From assembly GCF_002243345.2 (NCBI RefSeq), contig NZ_CP022655.2, forward strand, positions 1,266,001 through 1,330,000: a stretch of DNA of 64,000 nt. Direction: 5' to 3'. Source of the stretch: Paenibacillus sp. RUD330 (GTDB lineage: Bacteria; Bacillota; Bacilli; Paenibacillales; Paenibacillaceae). The notes below the pieces were generated by a model that was given only the letters and a program-made list of their open reading frames with translations, did not search any database and was not told where the DNA came from. Position numbers and translations under genes: made by a program. Of the stretch, positions 18,639-27,698 are shown one piece after another; positions within the stretch are counted from its first letter, which is position 1, and each line of letters begins with the position of its first letter.

Positions 18639-19895
18639 CTATAATGCCCTCACCTTCTGCAGCCGGATCCGGCTATGGGGCAGGGACGGCATTTCGCCGA
18701 AGCTGAAGCTGACATCCTGCTCGGGAACTTCAAAACGAAGCTTGTTCGCCAGGAAATCCAGGCTTTCCTTCATGATCTCAAGCGTGATCCATTCTCCCGC
18801 ACAGCGGTGTCCGGCATCATGATCGCCTCCGCCTTGGGGGACGAAGCGGAACGGACTGCCGCTCCATTCCCTGAAGCGGTCCGGCTGGAAGAGAGCTGGG
18901 CTGCTCCATAAACGGGGATGATGGTTCGTGCCGTACAAATCCAGCAGCACAAGCATGCCTTCGTGGAACTTGTAACCGCCCCATTCGAAATCCTTGACGG
19001 CCCTAGCAGGGGAAAACGGGAAGAACGGGTAGAAGCGGCGTACTTCTTGGACGAAGTTTTTCAACGCGTCTTCGTCGGAGGATGCGAGCCTCGCCTTTTC
19101 TTGCGGCTGCTGGATGACGGCGAGCGCCGCAAAGGCGATGTATACCGCGACGGCGACGATGGGCCGAAGGATATTGAGCACTTCGACCGAAGCGGTCTTC
19201 GTCTCCAGCAGCTCTCCCTTCAGATCCCGATGCAGGGCAATCGTATGGAGCGCGGCTCCTTCAGGCGGATGCAGGGTGCCGGCACGGACGGAATCGACCA
19301 GCTCCCCGATCCATTTCTCGGCTTTGCGGCGGCTTCTTCTCCCTTTTATGTAGGTCATCCCGAGCGAGGCGGGAGATTCATACATGGCGGCAAGCCATTC
19401 CGCCTTCTGGCCGGCTTCCCCGGCGTCGAGCGGAACTCCTGCCCATTCGCAGGCGGCGCGGCACAGAAGCAGCTGCGCTTCTTCATACAGATTGATCTCC
19501 TGTTCGGCCTCCCATCGCCCCGCAGCGAGCATCCACTGCTTGCCGACGATGGCCCGCATCCGGACGAGCGCGCCGCGGTTCATGAGAGACATGAACATGG
19601 CCTTGCGATGGCGGTGCTCCTCTCCGTCCAGAGTCTGCACGCCGGTCTCTCCGAGCAGCGTTTTGAGGACGCGCTTCGGAGCCGCGCCATGCCTTTTGAA
19701 CTTGCTGTTGTCGTAGAACAGCTCCGCGGCTTCTTCCCCGCGCATGCATACCGCCCGCTCGCCGAGCAGCCGGGTCTCGAACAGATCCGACTGGAAAGCA
19801 TCGGCTCTGCTCGTCACGAACAGATAACCTTCCCTGAGCAGGCTCAGGCTGTGGTCCAATCCTTCTTCTTTTGGAAACGGCTTGATGGATTCCAT
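18639..19895 (-). CDS. CYP152-family cytochrome P450 fatty-acid peroxygenase
   Basis: Predicted to hydroxylate fatty acids at the alpha or beta carbon using hydrogen peroxide instead of a redox partner. The 418 residues show the CYP152 hallmarks. One is an Arg-Pro pair in ILRPIVAVAV, where other P450s have the acid-Thr pair, so the substrate carboxylate is fixed by Arg. The other is the haem loop FVPQGGGDHDAGHRCAGEW with the proximal Cys. This matches B. subtilis P450BSbeta (YbdT). AAGGAGG upstream supports the start. No ferredoxin or reductase gene is near, as expected. Confidence 0.94.
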   Translation of the reverse strand: MESIKPFPKEEGLDHSLSLLREGYLFVTSRADAFQSDLFETRLLGERAVCMRGEEAAELFYDNSKFKRHGAAPKRVLKTLLGETGVQTLDGEEHRHRKAMFMSLMNRGALVRMRAIVGKQWMLAAGRWEAEQEINLYEEAQLLLCRAACEWAGVPLDAGEAGQKAEWLAAMYESPASLGMTYIKGRRSRRKAEKWIGELVDSVRAGTLHPPEGAALHTIALHRDLKGELLETKTASVEVLNILRPIVAVAVYIAFAALAVIQQPQEKARLASSDEDALKNFVQEVRRFYPFFPFSPARAVKDFEWGGYKFHEGMLVLLDLYGTNHHPRLWSSPALFQPDRFREWSGSPFRFVPQGGGDHDAGHRCAGEWITLEIMKESLDFLANKLRFEVPEQDVSFSFGEMPSLPHSRIRLQKVRAL

Positions 19896-20147
19896 TGCTC
19901 TGCCTCCTTCATTGCTCCGCGATGCCTCTTACAGGCATTCCCGTCCCGTTCCAATTGAATACCCGTCCGGCGCGTGTTTGAAAAGATAGAGAGGAACATA
20001 GAGGTGGAGCGCCGGAAGAGTCCGATAGAGGCTGATGGAAGGAGAGTCAATGCCGTATGGAATGGATCGGATCGATGCAGACGGGTTTTAGGGGTTTGGG
20101 AGAAGGGGGCGGCAATACCGATGGACGAAGGCTCCGCCTCGCCAACT

Positions 20148-20206
20148 AAAAAAAGAGGCCCGCGATTGCTCGCGGGCCCAGAGAGAATATATGAATAAGG
20201 GGGGTC
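20148..20206 (-). ncRNA. Candidate C-rich small RNA
   Basis: On the minus strand, a TATACT box (20218-20213) is followed about 7 bp later by a short segment with six consecutive C (20204-20199). A perfect 9-bp hairpin (GGCCCGCGA/TCGCGGGCC, loop GCAA) and a T7 run come next. No start codon lies in this segment and no minus-strand gene lies upstream, so the terminator needs its own transcript of ~59 nt. C-rich single strands that pair with Shine-Dalgarno sites are known in Gram-positive sRNAs such as RoxS/RsaE; identity with these is not claimed. The -35 is weak. Confidence 0.5.
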
Positions 20207-20252
20207 TGTTAGTAGTATAAAACCGCTTACTGAACCCTAGCTGAAGGAAATA

Positions 20253-20268
20253 TTACAATTGTATTACA
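20253..20268. promoter_or_regulatory. 11-bp-period TTACA direct repeat
   Basis: TTACA-N6-TTACA, a period of 11 bp, just upstream of the weak promoter of the candidate small RNA. Direct repeats one helical turn apart are typical of OmpR-type response-regulator sites (PhoP, ResD). The regulator is not identified. The rest of 19896-20300 shows no gene I can support. Confidence 0.35.
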
Positions 20269-20306
20269 AGCAGAAGGTTCCTGTACCTTTACCTGAAAAA
20301 TCAGCC

Positions 20307-20358
20307 GGACATCCGAAAAAATAGGCGGTTATGCGAATGGGTCTCCGCACTTTACAAT
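20307..20358 (+). promoter_or_regulatory. Promoter of the rhamnosidase-like gene, shared architecture (site A)
   Basis: GGACA (20307-20311), TCCGAAAAAATAGGCG, TTATG (20329-20333), then TACAAT -10 (20353-20358), 43 bp before the start codon. The same order and spacing recur at 30092-30145 (minus) and 30204-30256 (plus). Confidence 0.68.
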
Positions 20359-20400
20359 GAGAGAGATAGTTCGACAAGCTGCCCGGAAGAGGGGATCTCC

Positions 20401-21948
20401 ATGATGAACATACGTCAGGATTGGGTGGACAAAGCGGAAGCGCTGACACCTGCATTGGCGCACGAGGACAAGAGGCCTGTGCGGGTAATTGAAGTGCATC
20501 AAGATGACAACGCTTTCCAAGGGTGGGCGACCCGCACCGGCGGCACCATCGAGGAGTGGAAAAACCAGGCCTACGGCAAAGGAGACAGCTTCATTCTCGA
20601 TTTCGGCGACCATTGGGTCGGTTATATGCAGCTGTCGCTGAGAAGCATGGGAAGTCCTCCGGATGCTCCAATGAAGCTGAAGCTGACCTTCGGCGAGATG
20701 CCCTGCGAGGTCGCGGAGCCGTTCTCCTCCTACGACGGATGGCTCAGCAGCTCTTGGCTGCAGGAGGAGCTGCTGTTCGTCGACATTTTGCCGGCGGTCG
20801 TCAAGCTTCCTAGACGCTACTGCTTCCGCTATCTCAAGATCGAGGTGCTGGATACGTCCGTCAAATACAAAGCCGGCTTCGACGACATCGTCTGTGTAGC
20901 CGTTACTTCGGCGAACGCATCCAGCCTGCCGCCGCTGCCGGACAAACTCCCTGAGGATCTCCGGGCCATGGACCGTATCGCGGTCAAGACGCTGCAGGAT
21001 TGCATGCAGACCGTATTCGAGGACGGGCCCAAGCGGGACCGCCGCCTGTGGATCGGCGATCTTCGGCTGCAGGCGCAGGCCAACTATGCCACCTTCCGCA
21101 ATTTCGATCTGGTGAAGCGCTGCCTGTACCTGTTCGCCGGCATGCGGCTGCCGGACGGCGCCGTGGCCGCATGCGTGTTCGAGAAGCCCCATCCTCATGC
21201 GGATGACACAAGGCTTTACGATTATTCTCTGCTTTTCGCGGCGACGCTGCATGATTACTATGAAGCTTCCGGCGACATGGAGACGCTGCGGGAGCTGTGG
21301 CCGATCGCTCTTGAACAGCTTGAGATCGGATTGCAGCGGCTGGGCGAAGACGGCGCCGTAGTGGACGACCCGACCTGGTGGTGCTTTACGGACTGGCACG
21401 GCGAGCTGAACAAGCAGGCATCTGCCCAAGCTGTCCTCATTTACAGCTTGAAGCGGGGACAACGTCTGGCGGAGGCGCTGGGGCTGGCAGCGGAGCGGAA
21501 GTTCATCGCCGAGGCTGTCGAACGGACGTCCTCTGCCGCCCTGGATGTGCTGCTGGATCCGGATACGGGGCTGTTCGCAAGCGGGCAGGACCGCCAGATC
21601 TCCTGGGCTTCGCAGGTATGGATGGCGCTCGCGGAGGTACTGCCGCAGGCGGACAATGCCCGGCTGCTCCGCAAGCTGATCGCCAGCGATCCCGCGATCG
21701 GAATGACGACGCCGTATATGGCGCATCATTTCGTTGAGGCGCTGTTCGAGGCGGGCCTGCCGGAGCTGGCGCTGGAGAAGCTGCGGTCCTATTGGGGGGG
21801 GATGATGGCCGACGGCGCCGATACGTTCTGGGAGCTGTACAACCCGGACGACAAGAAGCTGTCCCCGTACGGAAGCAACCTGATCAACAGCTACTGCCAC
21901 GCCTGGAGCTGCACGCCTTCTTATTTCATCCGCACGTATATGCGCTGA
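20401..21948 (+). CDS. Alpha-L-rhamnosidase-like glycoside hydrolase (GH78 core)
   Basis: Predicted six-hairpin (alpha/alpha)6 hydrolase acting on rhamnose-containing oligosaccharides. The 515 residues carry FEDGPKRDRRLWIGDLRLQA (about residues 202-221), equivalent to the GH78 catalytic-region motif CPQRDERLGWTGD. WWCFTDWHGELNKQ follows further on, and the C-terminal SYCHAWSCTPSYF is GH78-like. At 515 residues it is shorter than full GH78 enzymes, and there is no signal peptide, so it is cytoplasmic and probably works on imported sugars. A G8 tract lies at 21794-21801. It likely belongs to the adjacent two-component regulon. Confidence 0.85.
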   Translation: MMNIRQDWVDKAEALTPALAHEDKRPVRVIEVHQDDNAFQGWATRTGGTIEEWKNQAYGKGDSFILDFGDHWVGYMQLSLRSMGSPPDAPMKLKLTFGEMPCEVAEPFSSYDGWLSSSWLQEELLFVDILPAVVKLPRRYCFRYLKIEVLDTSVKYKAGFDDIVCVAVTSANASSLPPLPDKLPEDLRAMDRIAVKTLQDCMQTVFEDGPKRDRRLWIGDLRLQAQANYATFRNFDLVKRCLYLFAGMRLPDGAVAACVFEKPHPHADDTRLYDYSLLFAATLHDYYEASGDMETLRELWPIALEQLEIGLQRLGEDGAVVDDPTWWCFTDWHGELNKQASAQAVLIYSLKRGQRLAEALGLAAERKFIAEAVERTSSAALDVLLDPDTGLFASGQDRQISWASQVWMALAEVLPQADNARLLRKLIASDPAIGMTTPYMAHHFVEALFEAGLPELALEKLRSYWGGMMADGADTFWELYNPDDKKLSPYGSNLINSYCHAWSCTPSYFIRTYMR

Positions 21949-21970
21949 CGGCGCAGACGCCGCCCTGCCA

Positions 21971-22003
21971 AGCCTTAGCTCTGAAGACGGGCTAGGGCTT
22001 TTG
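21971..22003 (+). terminator. Terminator after the rhamnosidase-like gene
   Basis: Arms AGCCTTAGC and GCTAGGGCT (one G-U pair) followed by TTTTGGGCTTTT. The next 70 bp repeat GCTTTTGCTTT-like words, with no gene seen. Confidence 0.65.
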
Positions 22004-22195
22004 GGCTTTTGCTTTAAGCTTTTGCTTTGAGCTTTAGCATTTTTGCTTTGAGCTTCTTCTCTATGCTCTGCGCTTGCCTCGCTCATCGGGCATGGAGTGC
22101 TCAGAGTGGGCTGGATGATATTTCCTGACTGCAAGAACCGGAAGCTTTGACTATAATTCAAGCATCCCTATCTCTGACCTAAAGGCGGGTATACG

Positions 22196-23959
22196 ATGCT
22201 TTCTTCGCTCCGTAGAAAACTGCAGCGCTTCAAGCCGCGCAGGCTGAGAACCCGAATCCTGATCGCCCTGATCATGCTGTCGGTTCCGCCTCTGCTCATA
22301 CTCGGCACGATCTCGTCCAACATATCGAAGGACACGATCGTCCGCAACCATCTGGCCAACAACGCCCATAATCTGAAAACAGCCAGCGAGGTGGCTGATC
22401 TGCTGCTGCGCAACGCGATCAACATGCACAGGCTGATTCTTGCCAACGAGCAGCTCCGCTCGGAGCTCAAGGCGAGCTCGGCGGGAGAACGGGTCCTCGA
22501 TGTCCGGACGGCGTCTAGGCTGCAGAACGTCGTCGTGACCAATCTCATCGACACCCGTCACATCTCCTCCATCTGCCTGTTCGATATGGGCTTCCATTCC
22601 GCTTGTTACGGCAGCACCGATGCCAATGCCGGCATCTACGCCTTCGCTTCCAGCCGAGCGCTGATTCCAAGCAGCCCCTGGTACAAGGAAGCGGCCGCCG
22701 CAAAGGGAAAGGAAGTGTTTTTCAGCTACAACGTGCTTCAGGGAACCTACAGCGGACAAGCCTTCTCGAGCGTCAAGCTGATCCGCGATCCCTATACGTT
22801 CCAGGACATTGGACTGCTCGTCATCAACTTGAAGAAAACGATGTTCAGCGCCGTCATGAACGACGATCAGGACAGCGGCTTTCTTGTCGTCGACCCTGCG
22901 GACCGCCACCAGCTGAACCTGGTCTACGCCCAGGATGCCGGCCTTGCGACCGGCGTGGAGCGGAATGAAAGCGAAGCTTCCCTGCTGCAGCGGCTGCGGG
23001 GCGACGGATACCTGTCGATCGGATACCGCAACGAGACGACGGGATGGACGTTCCTGCATGTCGTCAAGTCCGGCTCCCTGCTCAAGGACGCCAACCGCAT
23101 CACCGCCGCGACGTCGGTCATCGCCGCATCCATCGCCGCCATCGCGGTCATCCTGTCGCTGATTCTGTCGGGGAGCATCATCCGTCCGCTGCTGCTGATC
23201 AAGAAAATGATGATCGATTGGTCGAAAGGATCCGGCAGCCAGCATCAGGGCGCTTCGTTCGAGGAGGACGAAATCGGCGCGATCGGGGAAACGTTCAAGC
23301 GGATTTCCTCCGAAAACGAGCAGCTGGAGAAGAGGCTGGTACACTCCCGGCTCAAGGAAAGGGAAGCCGAGCTGAGAACGTTGCAATCCCAGATCAAGCC
23401 GCATTTTCTGTACAATACGCTGGATTCGATCTACTGGATGGCGGTGCTTCAAAAAAACGACGACATCGCGCAGATGGCGGTCGCGCTCTCGGAAAGTTTC
23501 AAGCTCAGCTTGAACAAAGGGAAGGAAACGATTCCGGTGTTCAAGGAGCTGAAGCATATCGAGCATTACATCACGATCCAGAACCTGCGTTTCAACAACC
23601 GGTTCCGTTATGTCGAGAATGTCGCGCCGGCGCTCATGCCGCTGGAAATCATGAAGCTGATGCTCCAGCCGCTCGTGGAGAACGCCATCTATCACGGACT
23701 GGAGCCCAAAATGGGGAGCGGAACGGTGGAGCTGCGGGGCAGCATCGAGTACGGCCATGTCCTGTTCGCCGTGACCGACGACGGCATCGGCATGGAGGAT
23801 CTGTCGGCCATCAAGCAGGGCTACGGAATCGGCAACGTCAGAGAGCGGCTGAAGCTCTATTACGGTCCCGGTAGCTCGTTTGCGGTCATTAGCGAAGCCG
23901 GGCGGGGAACATGCATCGAGATCAGATTTCCATGGCCGGCAAGATCAAAGGAGGCATGA
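22196..23959 (+). CDS. YesM-type sensor histidine kinase
   Basis: Senses an extracellular signal, probably through the neighbouring binding protein. The 587 residues comprise an N-terminal membrane helix (about 25-45), a large extracellular Cache-like region, and a second helix (about 305-325). A HAMP segment leads into the His_kinase family domain with QIKPHFLYNTLDSIYW (His near 401). The HATPase domain has LVENAIYHGLEP and DDGIGM. It overlaps or abuts the response-regulator gene, forming a standard YesMN pair. A TATAAT at 22152-22157 is a likely -10. Confidence 0.94.
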   Translation: MLSSLRRKLQRFKPRRLRTRILIALIMLSVPPLLILGTISSNISKDTIVRNHLANNAHNLKTASEVADLLLRNAINMHRLILANEQLRSELKASSAGERVLDVRTASRLQNVVVTNLIDTRHISSICLFDMGFHSACYGSTDANAGIYAFASSRALIPSSPWYKEAAAAKGKEVFFSYNVLQGTYSGQAFSSVKLIRDPYTFQDIGLLVINLKKTMFSAVMNDDQDSGFLVVDPADRHQLNLVYAQDAGLATGVERNESEASLLQRLRGDGYLSIGYRNETTGWTFLHVVKSGSLLKDANRITAATSVIAASIAAIAVILSLILSGSIIRPLLLIKKMMIDWSKGSGSQHQGASFEEDEIGAIGETFKRISSENEQLEKRLVHSRLKEREAELRTLQSQIKPHFLYNTLDSIYWMAVLQKNDDIAQMAVALSESFKLSLNKGKETIPVFKELKHIEHYITIQNLRFNNRFRYVENVAPALMPLEIMKLMLQPLVENAIYHGLEPKMGSGTVELRGSIEYGHVLFAVTDDGIGMEDLSAIKQGYGIGNVRERLKLYYGPGSSFAVISEAGRGTCIEIRFPWPARSKEA

Positions 23960-23961
23960 AC

Positions 23962-25488
23962 ATGCTGCGAGCCCTATTGTTCGACGACGAGTATATCGTT
24001 CTGCAAGGATTGAAGGCGATGATCGATTGGAGCCGCTGCGGCGTGGAGCTCGCGGGAACGGCCGCGAACGGGATCGAGGCGCTGGAGCTGTTCCGGAGAC
24101 TGCGCCCGGACATCGTTATGACGGACATCCGGATGCCGGGACTCGACGGTCTGCAGCTCATCGAGATCATCCTGCGGGAAGCGCCGGATACGATCTGCAT
24201 CGTCTTCAGCGGATTCAATGAATTCGAGTACGTGATGAGGGCGATGAAGCTCGGCGTCGTCGATTATTTGGAGAAGCCGGTTACGATCGGGAAGATCGAG
24301 GAAGCGCTGCAGCGGACGATGAACAAAATCGGACAGCAGCAGGAATATCAGGAGCTCAAGAGCAGGCTGGAGGCGAACCGGGAGGAGCTGCTAGCCAAAA
24401 CGACGCTGGATCTGCTCTTCCTTGGCGGGGAGGCGGAGGACAAGTGGAGGCAAAGCTTCGGAAGCGACGCGGACGAAGTCGTCGGCGTGACGGTGCTTGT
24501 GTTCCCGGGCCGGCCCGAGGCTGCGCCCGCCCATCCGTCTTACCGGATGGTCGAGCTCAAGATCGGGACGGAATGGGTGATGGCCTTCTTTCACTTCGAG
24601 CTGCCGGGAGACTTTCTGTGGGAGCAGCTGTCCGAGCTGTCCGCCGGCATGCAGGAGACATTCGGCTCCGGGCAGACGTATGGCTCGCCCGCCGATGCCG
24701 GCAAGAGCTTCAAGGAGGCGCTGCGGGCGCTGCGTTGCGGCAGGTTTCTGGAGGAGAAGGGCTGGACGCGGATCGAGGATGTCGGCGAGACCTATCCCCA
24801 TCCCGGCGGCCTGTCCGACCGCGAGGAAGCGATTCTGTTCTATATGAGGACGGCGGATAAAGAAGGGCTGCTGCAGCAGCTGGAAGCATTCGGCCAATGG
24901 ATGGAGAGCGAGCGGCTCGATCCGGAGGCTGCCGAGCAGGAAGTGCTCAAGATGGCGTATGTCGGCATGCAGTCAGTCGCGGAGACGGCAGCCGATACGG
25001 CCCGGATGGGGACCCTGTCCAAAATCCAGCATCGGGAGCTCGGGGGCATGCACAGCAGGGAAACGATGCTGCTGTGGCTGCGGCGGCATCTGGAGGCGTG
25101 GATCGACTGGACGGCCGCGGCCCGGAGCTCGACCAGGCACTCCGCAGTGGAGAAGGCGCAGGTTTATATCGAGTCCAACTATCATCGGGATCTGACCTTG
25201 CAGGAGGTCGCCGACCATGTCGGCATGAACGCGACCTACTTCAGCCTTCTGTTCAAGGAGAAGACGGGCCTCTCCTACATCAAGCACGTGACCAGGCTCA
25301 GGCTGGAGAAGGCCAAGGCTCTGCTTCGGCGCGGGGGGCGGGTCCACGAGGTCAGCGAGAAGGTCGGCTATTACAAATACCGGCATTTTACGGAGATCTT
25401 CAAAAAGCACTACGGCTGCACGCCGAGCCAGTACCGGGAACGGCATGGATGCATGCCCGGACAAGAGGAGGCGCAAGGCGATGAGTAA
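23962..25488 (+). CDS. YesN-type response regulator with AraC output domain
   Basis: Phosphorylated by the upstream kinase and expected to activate sugar-uptake genes. The 508 residues contain a receiver domain (phospho-acceptor D55 in IVMTDIRMPG, K105 in YLEKPV), a middle region, and a C-terminal AraC double HTH (LTLQEVADHVGMNATYFSLLF and VHEVSEKVGYYKYRHFTEIF). Start 23962 sits 7 bp after AAAGGAGG; an in-frame ATG at 23956 overlaps the kinase stop but is too close to that site. The shared promoter motif in this block is a plausible target. Confidence 0.94.
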   Translation: MLRALLFDDEYIVLQGLKAMIDWSRCGVELAGTAANGIEALELFRRLRPDIVMTDIRMPGLDGLQLIEIILREAPDTICIVFSGFNEFEYVMRAMKLGVVDYLEKPVTIGKIEEALQRTMNKIGQQQEYQELKSRLEANREELLAKTTLDLLFLGGEAEDKWRQSFGSDADEVVGVTVLVFPGRPEAAPAHPSYRMVELKIGTEWVMAFFHFELPGDFLWEQLSELSAGMQETFGSGQTYGSPADAGKSFKEALRALRCGRFLEEKGWTRIEDVGETYPHPGGLSDREEAILFYMRTADKEGLLQQLEAFGQWMESERLDPEAAEQEVLKMAYVGMQSVAETAADTARMGTLSKIQHRELGGMHSRETMLLWLRRHLEAWIDWTAAARSSTRHSAVEKAQVYIESNYHRDLTLQEVADHVGMNATYFSLLFKEKTGLSYIKHVTRLRLEKAKALLRRGGRVHEVSEKVGYYKYRHFTEIFKKHYGCTPSQYRERHGCMPGQEEAQGDE

Positions 25489-26800
25489 AGGGCTGCGCGC
25501 GCTGGGCGTTCTGGCGCTCGTACTTGCCGCAGCCAGCGGCTGCGGCTCCGGGGTCGGCGGGCTGCCCCGCGATACGGGCGTCCAGGATTCGGAGCGGACC
25601 ATCCATTACGTGTCGTCGATGCTGGAGACGCAAGGCAGCGCCAGGATTATCGGCGAGCTGGCCTCCGAGTACGGAGGGAAGCATCCGGAGGTCCGCTATT
25701 CCTTCGAGAACGTCAATACCTCCGATCTGCTTCAGAAAATCCAGCTGCTCGCGGCGAGCAACGATCTGCCCGAGCTGTTCTCCTTCGAATCGGGCAAGCC
25801 GCTGGAGGAGCTGGCCGATCACGGCTTTGTCGTCGATCTGGAGCAGGCCTTCAAGGAGCTCGGCCTGTACGACAGGCTGAATCCGGCCGCGGTGAAGCTG
25901 CTGAAGTCGATGGTCGGTGGCAAAGGCCTCTATGCCCTGCCGCTGGAGATGAATATCGAGGGCTTCTGGTACAACAAGCGGATCTTCGAGTCCTGCGGCT
26001 TGCGCGAGCCGCGGACCTGGACCGAGCTGATGGAGTCCGCCGACGTCCTCCAGCGCCATGGCGTCCAGCCCTTCGCGCTTGCCGGGGCGGAGAAATGGCC
26101 GATCACGAGGCTGATCAACGGGTATGTCATCCGCTTGTACGGCTCGGCGATCATGCAGCGCGTGAGCCGGGGAGAGGTCCGGGTGACGGAGCCCGGCTTC
26201 ATCGAGGCGGCCGGCGTCGTGCAAGGCATGGCGCTCAAGGGCTATCTGGGAGATCACGTCAATACGACCGATCTGAACGAAGCCGCCGCGATGTTCCTGA
26301 ACGGAAAGGCGGCCATGTTCTACTCGGGCAGCTGGAGTCTGCGGGACTTCAACGATCCTACCGCGAATGCGATCGGTCCGAAAGCTATCGGCCTGTTCAA
26401 CATTCCGCTCGTCGAGGGAGGTGCCGGAACGGAAGAGGACTGGCTGCTGCATGCCGGACTGACGACCTCCTTCTCGGCTGCCGCTTACGACGATAAGATG
26501 AAGGGCTGGATGAAGTCGGTATTCCGCGATTACGGCGACCGCGCTATCCATGAAATGGGCTATTTGCCCGGCTTCAAGGTCGACCGCATGCCGGATGAGC
26601 TGCCGCCGCTGACCAAAATGGTGCAGCAGAAAATAGACGGCGTCAAAAACGGCACGCTGTGGTTCGAGGCGCTGTTCGATCCAGAGGCTCAGACGGTCGC
26701 CTGGAACAACGCCCAGTTGCTCGTCTCCAACGAGGACTTCACGCCGTCGATGTATATGGAGGAGCTGCAGCAGGTGCTCGACAAGCAGAAGAAGGAATGA
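25481..26800 (+). CDS. ABC-type sugar-binding lipoprotein (with the two-component genes)
   Basis: A family 1 extracellular solute-binding protein, 439 residues, with lipoprotein signal LVLAAASGC. The body has typical motifs, e.g. ALPLEMNIEGFWYNK and AAMFYSGSWSLRDF. It overlaps the response-regulator gene by 8 bp with GAGGAGG upstream, so it is coexpressed with the sensor pair rather than with the permeases. It may serve as the sensor's ligand-presenting partner, or as an alternative binding protein for the convergent permeases. No permease follows it. Confidence 0.9.
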   Translation: MSKGLRALGVLALVLAAASGCGSGVGGLPRDTGVQDSERTIHYVSSMLETQGSARIIGELASEYGGKHPEVRYSFENVNTSDLLQKIQLLAASNDLPELFSFESGKPLEELADHGFVVDLEQAFKELGLYDRLNPAAVKLLKSMVGGKGLYALPLEMNIEGFWYNKRIFESCGLREPRTWTELMESADVLQRHGVQPFALAGAEKWPITRLINGYVIRLYGSAIMQRVSRGEVRVTEPGFIEAAGVVQGMALKGYLGDHVNTTDLNEAAAMFLNGKAAMFYSGSWSLRDFNDPTANAIGPKAIGLFNIPLVEGGAGTEEDWLLHAGLTTSFSAAAYDDKMKGWMKSVFRDYGDRAIHEMGYLPGFKVDRMPDELPPLTKMVQQKIDGVKNGTLWFEALFDPEAQTVAWNNAQLLVSNEDFTPSMYMEELQQVLDKQKKE

Positions 26801-26802
26801 CA

Positions 26803-26842
26803 AAAGGCTCCGGAGCATCCATGCGCATGCTCCGGAGCCTTT
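26803..26842. terminator. Bidirectional terminator between the two sugar-transport units
   Basis: Perfect 16-bp arms AAAGGCTCCGGAGCAT and ATGCTCCGGAGCCTTT with an 8-nt loop. Confidence 0.92.
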
Positions 26843-26864
26843 CTCGCGGTCGGAATCCGCCTTG

Positions 26865-27698
26865 TTATCCTTTGACCGCGCCGGCCGTCATGCCCGCCAC
26901 GATCCGCTTGTTGAAGAAGATGAACAGAATCAGCGGCGGAATCGAGATCAGAATGATATCCGCGAAGAGAAGATTCCAGGAGGTGTTGTACATGCTCGTG
27001 AAATTGTACAGCGTGAGCTGGATCGTGGCGTTTTTGGCGCCAGGCAGGAAATAGAGCGGATTGACGAAATCGTTGTAGATGCTCACCGCGGACAGCACGA
27101 TGACGGTGGACGTCACGGGCATGAGCAGCGGGAAGACCATCTGGAAAAACAGGCGGAGGCTGCCGCAGCCGTCCATGACGGCGGCCTCGTCGATCTCTCT
27201 TGGAATCGTCGCCATGAAGCCCCGGTACAGAATGGTGGAGAAGGAGATGCCGAGCGCCGCCTCGATGAGGACGATGCCGCTGATCGTCTTGAACAGGTGG
27301 ATGGAATCGAGCACCCAGATCGTCGGCACGATGGCGGGCGGAATCATCAGTCCGGCGAGGACGAGGAAGTTGATCGGTCCGGACCAGCGGTCCGTCCGCC
27401 GCTGCAGGACATAGCCTGCCATCGCGCAGATGACGATGATGAGCGCGATCGACAGCAGCGTGATGACGGAGCTGTTGAGGAATGCTCGCACGACCATGCC
27501 GTCCTGCGCGGTCAGCACCTCCTTGTAGTTGTCGAGGATGTGCAGGGAGCTCGGCCAGTCGATCGTGAGCAGCGAGGACTCGGCGCGGTTCTTGAACGAG
27601 TTGATGAGGACGAAATAGAAGGGTACCCAGAATATGGCGATGGAGAGCAGGACGGCGACGGATTCGAGGAGGATGGGGTTTCTTCGTTTGGCGGTCAC
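26865..27698 (-). CDS. Sugar ABC transporter permease, MalG/YesQ type
   Basis: Second inner-membrane subunit of a sugar importer, 277 residues, six predicted helices. It carries the EAA-loop contact for the ATPase, EAAVMDGCGSLRLFFQMVFP. It starts with GTG in a GTGA overlap with the other permease gene, so the two are translationally coupled. No ATPase gene is present in the cluster, which is usual in Bacilli where a shared MsmX-type ATPase energises many importers. Confidence 0.94.
   Translation of the reverse strand: MTAKRRNPILLESVAVLLSIAIFWVPFYFVLINSFKNRAESSLLTIDWPSSLHILDNYKEVLTAQDGMVVRAFLNSSVITLLSIALIIVICAMAGYVLQRRTDRWSGPINFLVLAGLMIPPAIVPTIWVLDSIHLFKTISGIVLIEAALGISFSTILYRGFMATIPREIDEAAVMDGCGSLRLFFQMVFPLLMPVTSTVIVLSAVSIYNDFVNPLYFLPGAKNATIQLTLYNFTSMYNTSWNLLFADIILISIPPLILFIFFNKRIVAGMTAGAVKG

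Noticed and set aside
20191-20220. Nine-codon frame ATG AAT AAG ... on the plus strand
   Set aside because: No ribosome binding site of its own. The same bases are better explained as the C-rich start of a minus-strand small RNA.
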